This document shows, piece by piece, positions 53,976 through 62,241 of a stretch of 64,000 nucleotides of DNA (positions are counted from its first letter, which is position 1; the number at the start of each line of letters is the position of its first letter). This stretch comes from Alsobacter soli (GTDB lineage Bacteria; Pseudomonadota; Alphaproteobacteria; Rhizobiales; Beijerinckiaceae), in NCBI GenBank assembly GCA_945883115.1, contig CAMCXA010000002.1, positions 38,232-102,231 of the forward strand, given 5' to 3'. The position numbers and the translations under genes are program-made. Below the pieces are notes generated by a model, which saw nothing but the letters and a program-made list of their open reading frames with translations, was not told the origin of the DNA and did no database searches.

Positions 53976-54851
53976 ATGTTGAGTTCCCGCCGTTCCTTAT
54001 TGGTTTGTGCCAGCGCTGCCGCCGTTCTTTTTGCTCTACCGGCCTTTGCTCAGGATACAATCCGTCTTGCTATCACGGACGTTGACGGCTTGGAGTCGTT
54101 GCAACGCGAGTTCGGTCCATTCAAGGCGGCTTTTGAAAAGGTGTCGGGCCTGAAGGTTGAATTCTTTCCGGTATCCGGCCGCACCGCAGCAGTCGAAGCC
54201 ATGGCCGCCAAGCAGGTTGACTTCGTTTTGACCGGCCCTGCTGAATATATTGTTTTCCAAGCACGCACCAAGGCAACTCCCGTGGTCACCTGGCAGCGTC
54301 CTGACTATAATTCCTATGTCGTGACTACCGAGGCTTCTGGCATCAAGGCACTGACGGAACTGAAGGGCAAGAAAGTTTCCTTTCACGAAATCGGGTCAAC
54401 CTCGCGTCATCTTGGACCAGGCTATCTCATAGAAAAGGCTGGCCTTACTTATGCGAAGGACTACGAGCCGCTATTTGTGAAAGTGAATGTCGGTATCGAA
54501 GCAATGCAGCGTGGTGATATCGCCGCTATCGGGGTAAACGGAACGGATTTAGCTCGGTTTAAGGAAAAAATGCCGGACGTGAAGTTGGTTGTTCTGGCCA
54601 AGAGCGAATCGTTGCCCGATGACGTTCTGATTGCCTCGCCAGACGTTGCTGCAGCTACTGTTGCCAAGGTTCGCGATGCATTCGCCAACAATTTTGAAAC
54701 GCTCTTTGCAGCTGTTACCTCAACCGATGCCAACCGGAAATACGTCGGTGGCAAGTTTATCGCTGACGTCAGGGATTCGGACTACGAAATTATCCGTCAA
54801 ATGTATCGCTCTGTCGGCATCGAATCATTCAGCAAGTTTGCGGGCGGCTGA
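53976..54851 (+). CDS. phnD: Phosphonate/phosphite-type ABC substrate-binding protein (PhnD family)
   Basis: This 291-residue protein has a signal sequence (MLSSRRSLLVCASAAAV to AFAQD) and the PhnD-like body: AITDVDGLESL near the mature start, the ligand-site stretch DFVLTGPAEYIVFQAR and VSFHEIGSTSRHLGPGY. It binds a phosphonate, phosphite or related anion in the periplasm. ATG 53976 follows AAGGAG by 7 bp. It is linked by ATGA to the ATPase gene. Confidence 0.87.
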   Translation: MLSSRRSLLVCASAAAVLFALPAFAQDTIRLAITDVDGLESLQREFGPFKAAFEKVSGLKVEFFPVSGRTAAVEAMAAKQVDFVLTGPAEYIVFQARTKATPVVTWQRPDYNSYVVTTEASGIKALTELKGKKVSFHEIGSTSRHLGPGYLIEKAGLTYAKDYEPLFVKVNVGIEAMQRGDIAAIGVNGTDLARFKEKMPDVKLVVLAKSESLPDDVLIASPDVAAATVAKVRDAFANNFETLFAAVTSTDANRKYVGGKFIADVRDSDYEIIRQMYRSVGIESFSKFAGG

Positions 54852-55645
54852 TGCGATTTGACAAGTTGAGTTTAAGGGAACCCGGCGCCCGCCAGGCGGT
54901 TTTTGTCTCCGGACTGTCGAAACAGTTCGGAGACACATCGCCGGTTTTTGATCGACTTTGTTTTACCGTTCCTTACGATGAATCGGTTGCCATAATCGGT
55001 GCAAACGGAACTGGTAAATCAACACTCATGCGCGCACTCGTCCGCCTGACGGAAGTCGATAATGGCGAAATCGAGGTGCTTGGAGAAAAGGTGCGTGAAT
55101 TGGGAGCTGCAAAGCTTCGACACTTCCGTTCACGGGTAGGCTTTGTATTCCAGCGACACAATCTTGTCTCACGGCTTTCGGTGCTTTCGAACGTCATTCA
55201 TGGTGCTCAAGGACGCCATGCCGGGCCCCATCTCTGGGCCCAATGGTGCGCACCCGGATACTTACGTGACGAGGCTATGAATTGTCTTGCACGTGTGGGG
55301 CTTGCTGATCGTGCAGGGCAACGTGTCGACAGTCTTTCCGGTGGTCAATCGCAACGGGTCGCAATCGCACGTATGCTGATGCAAAGACCGGAATTGGTGA
55401 TCGCAGACGAACCCGTTGCCAGCCTTGATCCAAAAGCTGGCGTGGAAGTCATGGACCTCTTGTTCAAACTCGTGCGAGAGGCTGGCATAACGCTCTTATT
55501 TGTCTCGCATAATATGGAACACGCACAAATCTATGCTGATCGGATCGTTGGTCTCGGTCATGGCAAAGTGATGATGGATATTCCTAGTCGAAACGCGAAA
55601 GCAGCCGAGCTCAAGGACTTTTTCATGGAACCGGTTGCAGCATGA
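54851..55645 (+). CDS. phnC: Phosphonate-type ABC transporter ATP-binding protein
   Basis: A 264-residue ATPase with Walker A GANGTGKST, Q-loop VFQRHNLVSRLSVLSNVIHG (the length and spacing of PhnC), signature LSGGQSQR and Walker B LVIADEPVASLD. It starts within the phnD stop and overlaps phnE by 4 bp, so all three are co-translated. Confidence 0.88.
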   Translation: MRFDKLSLREPGARQAVFVSGLSKQFGDTSPVFDRLCFTVPYDESVAIIGANGTGKSTLMRALVRLTEVDNGEIEVLGEKVRELGAAKLRHFRSRVGFVFQRHNLVSRLSVLSNVIHGAQGRHAGPHLWAQWCAPGYLRDEAMNCLARVGLADRAGQRVDSLSGGQSQRVAIARMLMQRPELVIADEPVASLDPKAGVEVMDLLFKLVREAGITLLFVSHNMEHAQIYADRIVGLGHGKVMMDIPSRNAKAAELKDFFMEPVAA

Positions 55646-56436
55646 GTTGGAACCGTCCGGACACGCCGGCTCGATTTGAGCGACCAGGGATACTTACATT
55701 TACAATTGGGTGTTCGGCACTCGCATTTGTGCTCTGGTCATTCCAATCGTCCGGGTTTTCACTTGCCCAGTTCGATCGCGGCATACCCGCACTCATACGG
55801 GTTTTCAGCCAGATGTTTCCGCCGAATATCTCGGACATCGAGCGTATTTTATGGTCGCTTTTGGTTACTTTCCAGATGGCAGTCGCCGGTGTGGTGCTGG
55901 GGCTTATCTTCTCTCTCCCGATCGCGATCTTTGCGGCAGAAGGTTTGTCGCCGCATCCAATCATCAAGCATATTGCCCGGGGATTGATCGCATTGTTCCG
56001 AACCGTACCTGACCTCGTCTGGGCACTCATTTTTGTCATCACGGTCGGCCTTGGTTCGCCAGCCGGCATTCTTACGATCATGATTGACACGATCGGCTTC
56101 GCTGGCCGCTTCTTTGCCACAGCGATGGAAGAGACTGACAAGGGGCCTCGCGAAGCTTTGGCCGCTATTGGCGCGCGCCCGTCCGGCATTGTATTCTCAG
56201 CTGTATTTCCAGATGCAACGCCCAGCTTCATTTCGACCGCGCTATTCTGTATCGAGAAAGCCGTTCGCGCTTCTGTTGTTCTTGGCCTCGTAGGCGCAGG
56301 AGGGATTGGCGTTGAACTAAAGGTAGCGTTTGATCTATTCGAATATGATGTGGCGGCAACGATCATTATCCTAATTTTTTGTTTGGTTATCTGCGTCGAG
56401 CAAACTGGTGCGTGGCTGCGTCGCCGTATCATCTGA
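55642..56436 (+). CDS. phnE: Phosphonate-type ABC transporter permease
   Basis: This 264-residue permease has about six helices and the PhnE-type cytoplasmic loop (RFFATAMEETDKGPREALAA). It is the only permease of the set, consistent with a homodimeric channel. No C-P lyase, phosphonatase or phosphite dehydrogenase gene follows in the window, so the imported compound cannot be identified. An IS remnant lies 86 bp downstream. Confidence 0.88.
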   Translation: MSWNRPDTPARFERPGILTFTIGCSALAFVLWSFQSSGFSLAQFDRGIPALIRVFSQMFPPNISDIERILWSLLVTFQMAVAGVVLGLIFSLPIAIFAAEGLSPHPIIKHIARGLIALFRTVPDLVWALIFVITVGLGSPAGILTIMIDTIGFAGRFFATAMEETDKGPREALAAIGARPSGIVFSAVFPDATPSFISTALFCIEKAVRASVVLGLVGAGGIGVELKVAFDLFEYDVAATIIILIFCLVICVEQTGAWLRRRII

Positions 56437-56522
56437 CAGTCAGCATTGGGTCTGGTTATTTGAACGTTTTGGCTGTTTTGCCCGATGTCGATTTATGGCG
56501 CGAAACAGATGCGGCATGCCCA

Positions 56523-56561
56523 CCCCTGAAAAGTGATCCTCCCTGATGTTTGGCTTTTGAG
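56523..56561. mobile_element. Detached IS3-type terminal sequence (solo end)
   Basis: These 39 bp repeat, with one mismatch and in inverted orientation, the right inner end of the IS at 58448-58486 (core CCCCTGAAAAGTGATCCTCC). No transposase lies next to it. It is either a remnant of a second copy or a substrate that the neighbouring IS could use. The surrounding 56437-56741 region holds nothing else that I can support. Confidence 0.75.
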
Positions 56562-56741
56562 GGGGTAGACCACGGGCGCTCGGGTGGCCTGCTGTCCGAG
56601 TTTTTCGAAGCTGGTTCAGGCACCAAGATAGTTTTCCACCGGTGCGTTCCCGAATTTCCGTGCCTTTTGATCTCAAGGATTGCCGGTGCGCATTTGGCGT
56701 GTTTCGTTGACGGATAGCGTACACTGGTTGGGGAGCACCCA

Positions 56742-57008
56742 ATGGCCAAGGATATGTTCGAAGTCGAGAAGACTTCTGCCGGTCTCCAGTTTGTCATTCC
56801 CGGCACTGAAAAGCCCAAAGCCGTCCCAAAGATCACATATCAATTTGAAGGGCCGCAAGCCGTGATTCCGGGGGCGGAGCAGATCAGCCAAAAGCGGTTG
56901 ATCACCAGATTAAAGGAAAAGCCGATCACACCGCGCGTGGGGCAGAAGAGCCTTGTGGGATCTCCCTTGTTTGGGCGTTCACGCGCAGTGTCGGTCCAAG
57001 AGACGTGA
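56742..57008 (+). CDS. Small protein with duplicated VIPGxE motif, unknown function
   Basis: An 88-residue protein from ATG 56742 containing two similar units, FVIPGTE and AVIPGAE, about 27 residues apart, followed by a basic region. It ends about 110 bp before a hairpin at 57116. The repeat suggests an ancient tandem duplication. I do not recognise the family. It lies between a solo IS end and a full IS and so could be a passenger gene. Confidence 0.4.
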   Translation: MAKDMFEVEKTSAGLQFVIPGTEKPKAVPKITYQFEGPQAVIPGAEQISQKRLITRLKEKPITPRVGQKSLVGSPLFGRSRAVSVQET

Positions 57009-57115
57009 ACGGGCCTGATGGCGGCGGCCGGTTTCTTCTGACATGCGAGGTGAGTGCTACTGGCAAAAGATCCTGTGGATCGGTTGCGGTGCGAACGAGT
57101 TGGTCCAAAAATAAT

Positions 57116-57147
57116 AAAACGCCGCACCCTGAGGGATACGGCGTTTT
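57116..57147. terminator. Bidirectional terminator-like hairpin (repeat copy B)
   Basis: AAAACGCCG (57116-57124) pairs with CGGCGTTTT (57139-57147), with an additional CCC/GGG pairing in the loop. The T run on either strand fits a bidirectional terminator. The right side, GGATACGGCGTTTTGAAA, and the following TTGGT and TTGTCCGATCTAG boxes match the copy at 19565-19650. Confidence 0.7.
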
Positions 57148-57262
57148 GAAACTTGGTTGCGGGGGCCTACACCCCCCGAGAGTTTTGTCTGTCTTGTCCG
57201 ATCTAGTATTTGTTGCAATTTGGAAAATTGGCCTGACCCAATGAGGCGATCCAGTTGTTATG

Positions 57263-58127
57263 TTAGTTCAGAATTACATTTGGCGCCAGCCGTTGGGTGG
57301 CCGGAGTAGCTTGTTGGTGTTGCGGAGCCAGCCATTGCAGAACCTCAGGTGCTGGTGGTTGATATCGAAGTGATGAGTGCGGCCGGATGGTGTTGTAATG
57401 CGCGCCATGTTTGAATCACGATCTTGGCCTCCTTCAGTGTGTAGAAGATCTCGCCGTTTAGAAGTTCGTCGCGAAGTTTCGAGTTGAAGCTTTCGCAATA
57501 TCCATTCTCCCAAGGGCTACCCGGCATAATGTAGGCGGTCTTCGATTCGACAGCTGCGAGCCAATCACGAAGAGCCTGTGCGATAAACTCCGGCCCGTTG
57601 TCTGACCGAACATGCGTCGGGATACCTCGTAGGATGAAGAGGTCGGATAGAACGTCAATCACGTCGGTCGATTTTAGCTTCCGGCCGATCCGGATTGCCA
57701 TGCACTCCCGTGTGAACTCGTCGATAATGTTCAGCATTCGGTATTTTCTCCCGTCATGAGTACGGTCTTCGACAAAATCATAAGACCAGACATGGTTCGG
57801 ATACTCAGGTCGCAATCGGATGCACGATCCATCGTTGAGCCACAGGCGCCCACGCTTTGGCTGTTTGCTTGGAACTTTCAGCCCCTCTCGCCGCCATATC
57901 CGAGCCACCCGCTTCGCGTTCACCCGCCAGCCTCTTTGCCGCAACATCGCCGTGATGCGGCGATAGCCATAGCGACCATATTGGGTAGCGAGCGACGTGA
58001 TGTCGGCAGTCAGCGCCACCTCATCATCGGGCTTCGTTAGCTTCTTGCGCTGTGTCGATCGATGCTGCCCCAGAACACGGCAAGCAAGCCGCTCCGACAC
58101 GCCGTGATTGGCAACCACAAGCTCCAC
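57263..58127 (-). pseudogene. IS3-family transposase orfB, frameshifted near its 3' end
   Basis: The DDE integrase core is intact up to residue ~235: LNDGSC, the Asp of SYDFVEDR, the Asp of VRSDNGPEF, and the Glu of SPWENGYCESFNSKL. After TWRA (about 57403) the frame changes; the open frame ends at 57345 with an unrelated tail. The expected HYNTIRPHSSL and PPAPEV sequence is in the next frame and ends at 57263, which points to a one-base deletion. In-frame sequence upstream of the GTG at 58127 (LLSPARRRACVE) indicates -1 frameshifting from orfA. Confidence 0.8.
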
Positions 58128-58150
58128 ACACGCACGGCGACGTGCGGGGC

Positions 58151-58429
58151 TTAAAAGTTTCCCGATGCTGCTTCCTTTAAGATCAACTTCTCGATGGTCA
58201 GATCAGAGACCGCTCGACGTAGACGATTGTTCTCGGCTTCTAGCTCTTTCAGGCGCTTCACTTGATCGCCCTTCAAGCCGCCATACTCAGACCGCCATCG
58301 GTAATATGTTACTTCCGTCACGCCTATCGATCGGATGGCTTCTGCAACCGGTCGCCCTTGTGCCGTCAGAACTTCAACCTGTCGAAGCTTGGCGACAATC
58401 TCTTCCGGCTTATGTCTCTTCTTGCTCAT
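58151..58429 (-). CDS. IS3-family transposase orfA (helix-turn-helix)
   Basis: A 92-residue protein from ATG 58429 (MSKKRHKPEEIVAKLRQVE) with the HTH_Tnp_1 helix-turn-helix (EAIRSIGVTEVTYYRWRSEY) and a leucine-zipper-like region (LKELEAENNRLRRAVSDL). It binds the IS ends and, through ribosomal frameshifting, is fused to orfB to make the full transposase. Confidence 0.88.
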   Translation of the reverse strand: MSKKRHKPEEIVAKLRQVEVLTAQGRPVAEAIRSIGVTEVTYYRWRSEYGGLKGDQVKRLKELEAENNRLRRAVSDLTIEKLILKEAASGNF

Positions 58430-58634
58430 TCTTCCGTCCTCCATCGGCTCAAAAGCCATACATCAGGGAGGATCACTTTTCAGGGGGCAGGCCATATCTT
58501 CCTTATATTTTATGTACAAATTCAAAAAATATGTCAAAACTAGTTTATGAAATAGGAACGAATCGAAGATCTACTCGACGTATAATGTAGATCAGTTATC
58601 AAACGATTATACAAACTGGTACTGGAGCGATTAC

Positions 58635-60065
58635 ATGAAAATATATAGTGGTATAAATGTTTTACGCTCATTTGCGCTCGGATTTATAATCTCAATTTTT
58701 TGTACAAATAATATTTTGGCACAAACTCCCAACGGGTTGCAAAAATTCGAATCGAATTTGCTCGCCCTGAAACCAGATTTACAAAATACAAACACAAAAA
58801 TCCGGTACACAAACGCAACCCCCAAAGGCGACACCGGTTTCACGCTTGATGATCTGGTTATCACCACCCCGCCGCAAGATGGTAACCCATCCGGCAAGCC
58901 TGAAACTATCTCTATCAAGCAGGTGATCGTCAGTGAATTCGACTTCAGCCAACTTTCGCTGGCCGACACGCAAAAAAAATTAAATCCGCCCAATTTCGTA
59001 AAAATATCTCTGCAGGGTATTTCTTACTCCGGTTCCGTGCAGGATGAATTGGCAAAAAAGGGCATTAAACCGGATATATATAATTTTGAATTAGAGTATC
59101 GTCTTGATGTCGCGGCAAAGACATTCACACTGAGCAAGTTGGAGCTTCAGGTCAAAGACAAGGGCATGCTCAGCTTTGAATTGACGTTGGATAATGTTGT
59201 TATTCCAGTGGATGGAGATTTCTCGAAAGTACCCGATCAGTTAGCCATAAAGAGTTCGAAATTGACGTTCGATGATCACGGGCTACTGACCACTTACCTT
59301 CCCTTGGGCAGTGAAGCAATCGGCACAACGCCTGAAGCAATGTTTGGTTTTTATGCAGTGATGGCTGGCGCGCTAATTCAGGGTATTGGGCCGGACTCAG
59401 CGGCATCAGCTGATGCTATCGCGTCTTTTTTGACCGACTGGAAGTCAGTCAAAGGGCCAGTAACGATTTCATTAGCGCCACCTAAGCCGCTAAAAATAGA
59501 AGATATCAAAAACGCACCAACACCAGATTCATCCGCAAAGAGTCTCGGGCTTGCTGTCACTTATGCTGGCACGCGTGCGGGTGCTTTTCAAACACTTGTG
59601 GAACAGGCCTCCGCCGCAGCCGCAAGCCAGAACGCATCAGCCCCAAAGGCGGCTGCTCCATCGGCCGAGCCACAGAAGGACGCTACCTCCGGCACGCAAC
59701 AACAAACACCTTCGGAGTCCGGAGCCAACACGCCACCAGAAGAGTCGATAGTAATCGGCGTTCGTGGCGGTGAAGGCTCATCGCTGACATCCGTGAAAGG
59801 CGACAATGTGAGCGAGGTCACTTATGAGGGCGGCAGCCTCTATTTCAAAGGGGTTCAGGGGAACGATCGTATATGGGTCGAGCGTTTTGATAATGGCGAG
59901 AGCCCAATCAACTATATGGAAGACTCGTTTGATGAATGGTCAGTTTACTTGACTGATGAGGAGGGCAACAAGACCCAAATTGATCTTTATCGAAAGCTGA
60001 TTATTCTCGACGATAATGAAGACGAAGCTCTTAAAGTAGAAAGCGCGCAAGCGACCCACAAATAG
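58635..60065 (+). CDS. Large secreted protein of unknown function
   Basis: A 476-residue protein with a signal peptide (about 1-29, ending NNILA before QTPNG). The main region to ~residue 310 alternates beta-strand-like stretches. An Ala/Pro/Ser/Gln-rich linker follows (~320-370), then a C-terminal module beginning VIGVRGGEGSSLTSV and rich in acidic and aromatic residues. No family is recognised. ATG 58635 follows CTGGAGCG. It starts 140 bp from the IS end and is more AT-rich than the metabolic operons, which may indicate acquired DNA. Confidence 0.7.
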   Translation: MKIYSGINVLRSFALGFIISIFCTNNILAQTPNGLQKFESNLLALKPDLQNTNTKIRYTNATPKGDTGFTLDDLVITTPPQDGNPSGKPETISIKQVIVSEFDFSQLSLADTQKKLNPPNFVKISLQGISYSGSVQDELAKKGIKPDIYNFELEYRLDVAAKTFTLSKLELQVKDKGMLSFELTLDNVVIPVDGDFSKVPDQLAIKSSKLTFDDHGLLTTYLPLGSEAIGTTPEAMFGFYAVMAGALIQGIGPDSAASADAIASFLTDWKSVKGPVTISLAPPKPLKIEDIKNAPTPDSSAKSLGLAVTYAGTRAGAFQTLVEQASAAAASQNASAPKAAAPSAEPQKDATSGTQQQTPSESGANTPPEESIVIGVRGGEGSSLTSVKGDNVSEVTYEGGSLYFKGVQGNDRIWVERFDNGESPINYMEDSFDEWSVYLTDEEGNKTQIDLYRKLIILDDNEDEALKVESAQATHK

Positions 60066-60151
60066 CAAATCTGAAGTTTAACGGATCGTTTTTGACATGC
60101 AGTTTGGAAATTCGGATCCGCTAACAATGAAGACATCCGAGACAAAAAGAA

Positions 60152-60733
60152 ATGACAAAATTAGCCCCGATTAGATCAGCCCTTATCATGCTGGCAGGGA
60201 TGCTACTTGCCATTTACTCGGGGGCGCCTCTTCTTGCGGGAGCCCCTTGTCAGGCAATTGTCATAGATCCTGTCGCGGCAGTCGAAAACGCGGACTCAAT
60301 CCTTGAGCGCGATGATATTCTTACTGGGATTTCCCAATATAGATTAAATAAGCGAACCGGGTTGGCGGAATTTTGTAGTCACGGAGGCTATTGCTATCCG
60401 GCAGACAACGTCAAAGTCGGCAATCCTGTTGAAGCATTGCACCTTTTGAATTGTTCGATTGGCCCAAAAAAAGACGAAGATGACGATTACGAATATTTTT
60501 CTCTCAAATTGATCCGTTCAATCATGACTACTGAATCCAAATTGCGACATAATCTGCTCGATCAACTCGGTGAATTGGGACTTTGCAATGCCTGCGCCGA
60601 CAATGTTGCGAATTATATTAATTTGCAGCCGAATTCCCGCTGTGCTCATCTCGCAAAAAAAGCACTGGAAGGAAACCAAAAGGCGACCAGCACGCTGGTT
60701 TCCAATCCCGAATATTGCGTCTGGAAATACTGA
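60152..60733 (+). CDS. Secreted cysteine-rich protein of unknown function
   Basis: The 193-residue protein has a hydrophobic leader (ALIMLAGMLLAIYSGAPLLAG) and eight cysteines in the mature part, including CSHGGYC and LCNAC. This suggests disulfide bonds in the periplasm or outside the cell. It starts 86 bp after the larger secreted protein and may share its transcript. The ribosome-binding site is weak. No family is recognised. Confidence 0.6.
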   Translation: MTKLAPIRSALIMLAGMLLAIYSGAPLLAGAPCQAIVIDPVAAVENADSILERDDILTGISQYRLNKRTGLAEFCSHGGYCYPADNVKVGNPVEALHLLNCSIGPKKDEDDDYEYFSLKLIRSIMTTESKLRHNLLDQLGELGLCNACADNVANYINLQPNSRCAHLAKKALEGNQKATSTLVSNPEYCVWKY

Positions 60734-60862
60734 AATATCATGGCCTGGTAACAAAATGATCCCACATCATCCTTGCCTGACCGAGCATTTAAACGCTTGC
60801 ACGTCGCCCACGCGCGCCCAACATGCCGATAGGCGTCGTTCACAGGAGAATAGTCATCAGCC

Positions 60863-62017
60863 ATGCCGATCAAGCCCTTCCTGATACACACCGCCTTTGT
60901 TCTGCTCGGAGGCCATGCACTTGCCAATGATTCGAGTTCGGAGCTTGCTGTAGGCGGTATCGTTCTCGTCAAAAACAACGCCATTACGATGCAGCGGGAG
61001 GATCTTTTTCTCTCCCTGTCCGGCGTTCACGTTCGCTATGAAATGCGTAATGATACCGGAAAGCCCGTCACCCTCCGGGTGGCCTTTCCTCTGCCGGAAA
61101 TTCCGACTTGGACACCCGCCGGTCTCGATAGCCGGGCGGGCGGCCATAACATCGCAATCACCCCGTGGAGAAGCTCAAACTTCATTGATTTCCGCGTGAG
61201 CGTCAACGGCGAGGGCGTTCAGCCCGAGACAGAAATCCGGGCGATCTTGCCTGATGGCACCGATTTGACAGCGGCGTTGCGTGAAATTGGCGGTGAAGAC
61301 CTTTTGTTGCGACCGGGCCTCTTCGAAGCTGATTATGTCCCCCAAACTGACCGCGAGCCGAGGGCTCTTGACGCGCGGACGAGAGCCAAGCTCAAAAAAC
61401 TGGGTGCGCTGACTGAAGAAGGTGGTCCTCTATATCGACTGGCATGGCAGACTAATGTGACCTTCCACTGGGTTCAAACCTTTCCTCAGGGGGTTACTAT
61501 TGTGGAGCATACCTACCGACCGATTATCGGATCGCAGTTTATCGATACGAGTACATCAAACGAGATTAGGGGATCGGGGCATCCTGATCCCGAGACGGGA
61601 TATTGCATTGACGGCCAGACAAAGCGCGCGATCCGCAAAATGGCGAAGGATGAAAGCGTACACGGCTATTTGAGCGGCCACACGCTCTCATATATTCTTC
61701 AAACGGCGCGCAACTGGAAGGGGCCTATTGAAACTTTTCACCTGACTCTTCAGGGCGGCAAGGGCGAGGCCAGCGAGACTTTGGGAAAAAATACAGGCCG
61801 CATCGACCCTGCCCCAACGGAAATGATAATGGATCTTTTCGAGAACCGAGCCGCGATCATCGGGCGCGCTCATGAAGGTAAACAGATCCTCTCGCTCTGC
61901 ACGGATCTGCCAATCCGAAAGACAGGGCCGCTACGCTTCGAAGCAACTGTTAAAGATTATATACCGAAAGAAGATCTGAACATCCTCTTTGTCGAGGGAA
62001 GCGATCTAAATCAGTAA
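60863..62017 (+). CDS. DUF4424 domain-containing secreted protein
   Basis: A 384-residue protein with a signal peptide (to about GGHALAND) and the DUF4424 pattern: SSSELAVGGIVLVKNNAITMQ, ITMQREDLFLSL and LPEIPTWTPAG near the N-terminus, followed by all-beta segments with FPQGVTIVEHTYRP. DUF4424 proteins are periplasmic and common in alphaproteobacteria, with no known role. It is convergent with the PDZ protein at 62242. Confidence 0.82.
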   Translation: MPIKPFLIHTAFVLLGGHALANDSSSELAVGGIVLVKNNAITMQREDLFLSLSGVHVRYEMRNDTGKPVTLRVAFPLPEIPTWTPAGLDSRAGGHNIAITPWRSSNFIDFRVSVNGEGVQPETEIRAILPDGTDLTAALREIGGEDLLLRPGLFEADYVPQTDREPRALDARTRAKLKKLGALTEEGGPLYRLAWQTNVTFHWVQTFPQGVTIVEHTYRPIIGSQFIDTSTSNEIRGSGHPDPETGYCIDGQTKRAIRKMAKDESVHGYLSGHTLSYILQTARNWKGPIETFHLTLQGGKGEASETLGKNTGRIDPAPTEMIMDLFENRAAIIGRAHEGKQILSLCTDLPIRKTGPLRFEATVKDYIPKEDLNILFVEGSDLNQ

Positions 62018-62241
62018 ATCCCAGCAAATAAGTTAGCTACTGTTACTAAAATTTGACTAAATAAAACAAAACCAATCTCAAGCCGCCCAAAAGAATAAAT
62101 TCTCGGCAAACACTTAATTCGTTTCAAAAACGACAAGTGGGTTAGTGCTGTTTTGTCGAACGCTTTTCCGTAAATTTTCAAGAAACTAAGCAGCACTTGG
62201 AGAATCTTTGTTCCCCAAGCGCCGCTCATGAAGAAGGCTTC

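Larger units (their letters stand above)
57229..58494 (-). mobile_element. IS3-family insertion sequence (about 1.27 kb)
   Basis: The two ends read inward as TGGCCTGACCC (57229) and TGGCCTGCCCC (58494), imperfect inverted repeats that also share GATCC about 20 bp in. Between them are orfA and orfB in the usual overlapping-frame arrangement on the minus strand. No clear target duplication is visible, as the flanks read AAT and TAT. The transposase is damaged, so the copy is probably inactive on its own. Confidence 0.85.

Noticed and set aside
57154..57166. TGGTTGCGGGGGC, identical in form to the inverted 3' end of some initiator tRNAs
   Set aside because: No cloverleaf arms follow in either direction, so there is no tRNA gene. 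It could at most be a tiny att-like remnant, for which there is no partner in the window.
62011..62229. 72-codon minus-strand ORF with a hydrophobic C-terminus
   Set aside because: It overlaps the end of the convergent DUF4424 gene, has no good ribosome-binding site, and its composition matches AT-rich intergenic DNA.
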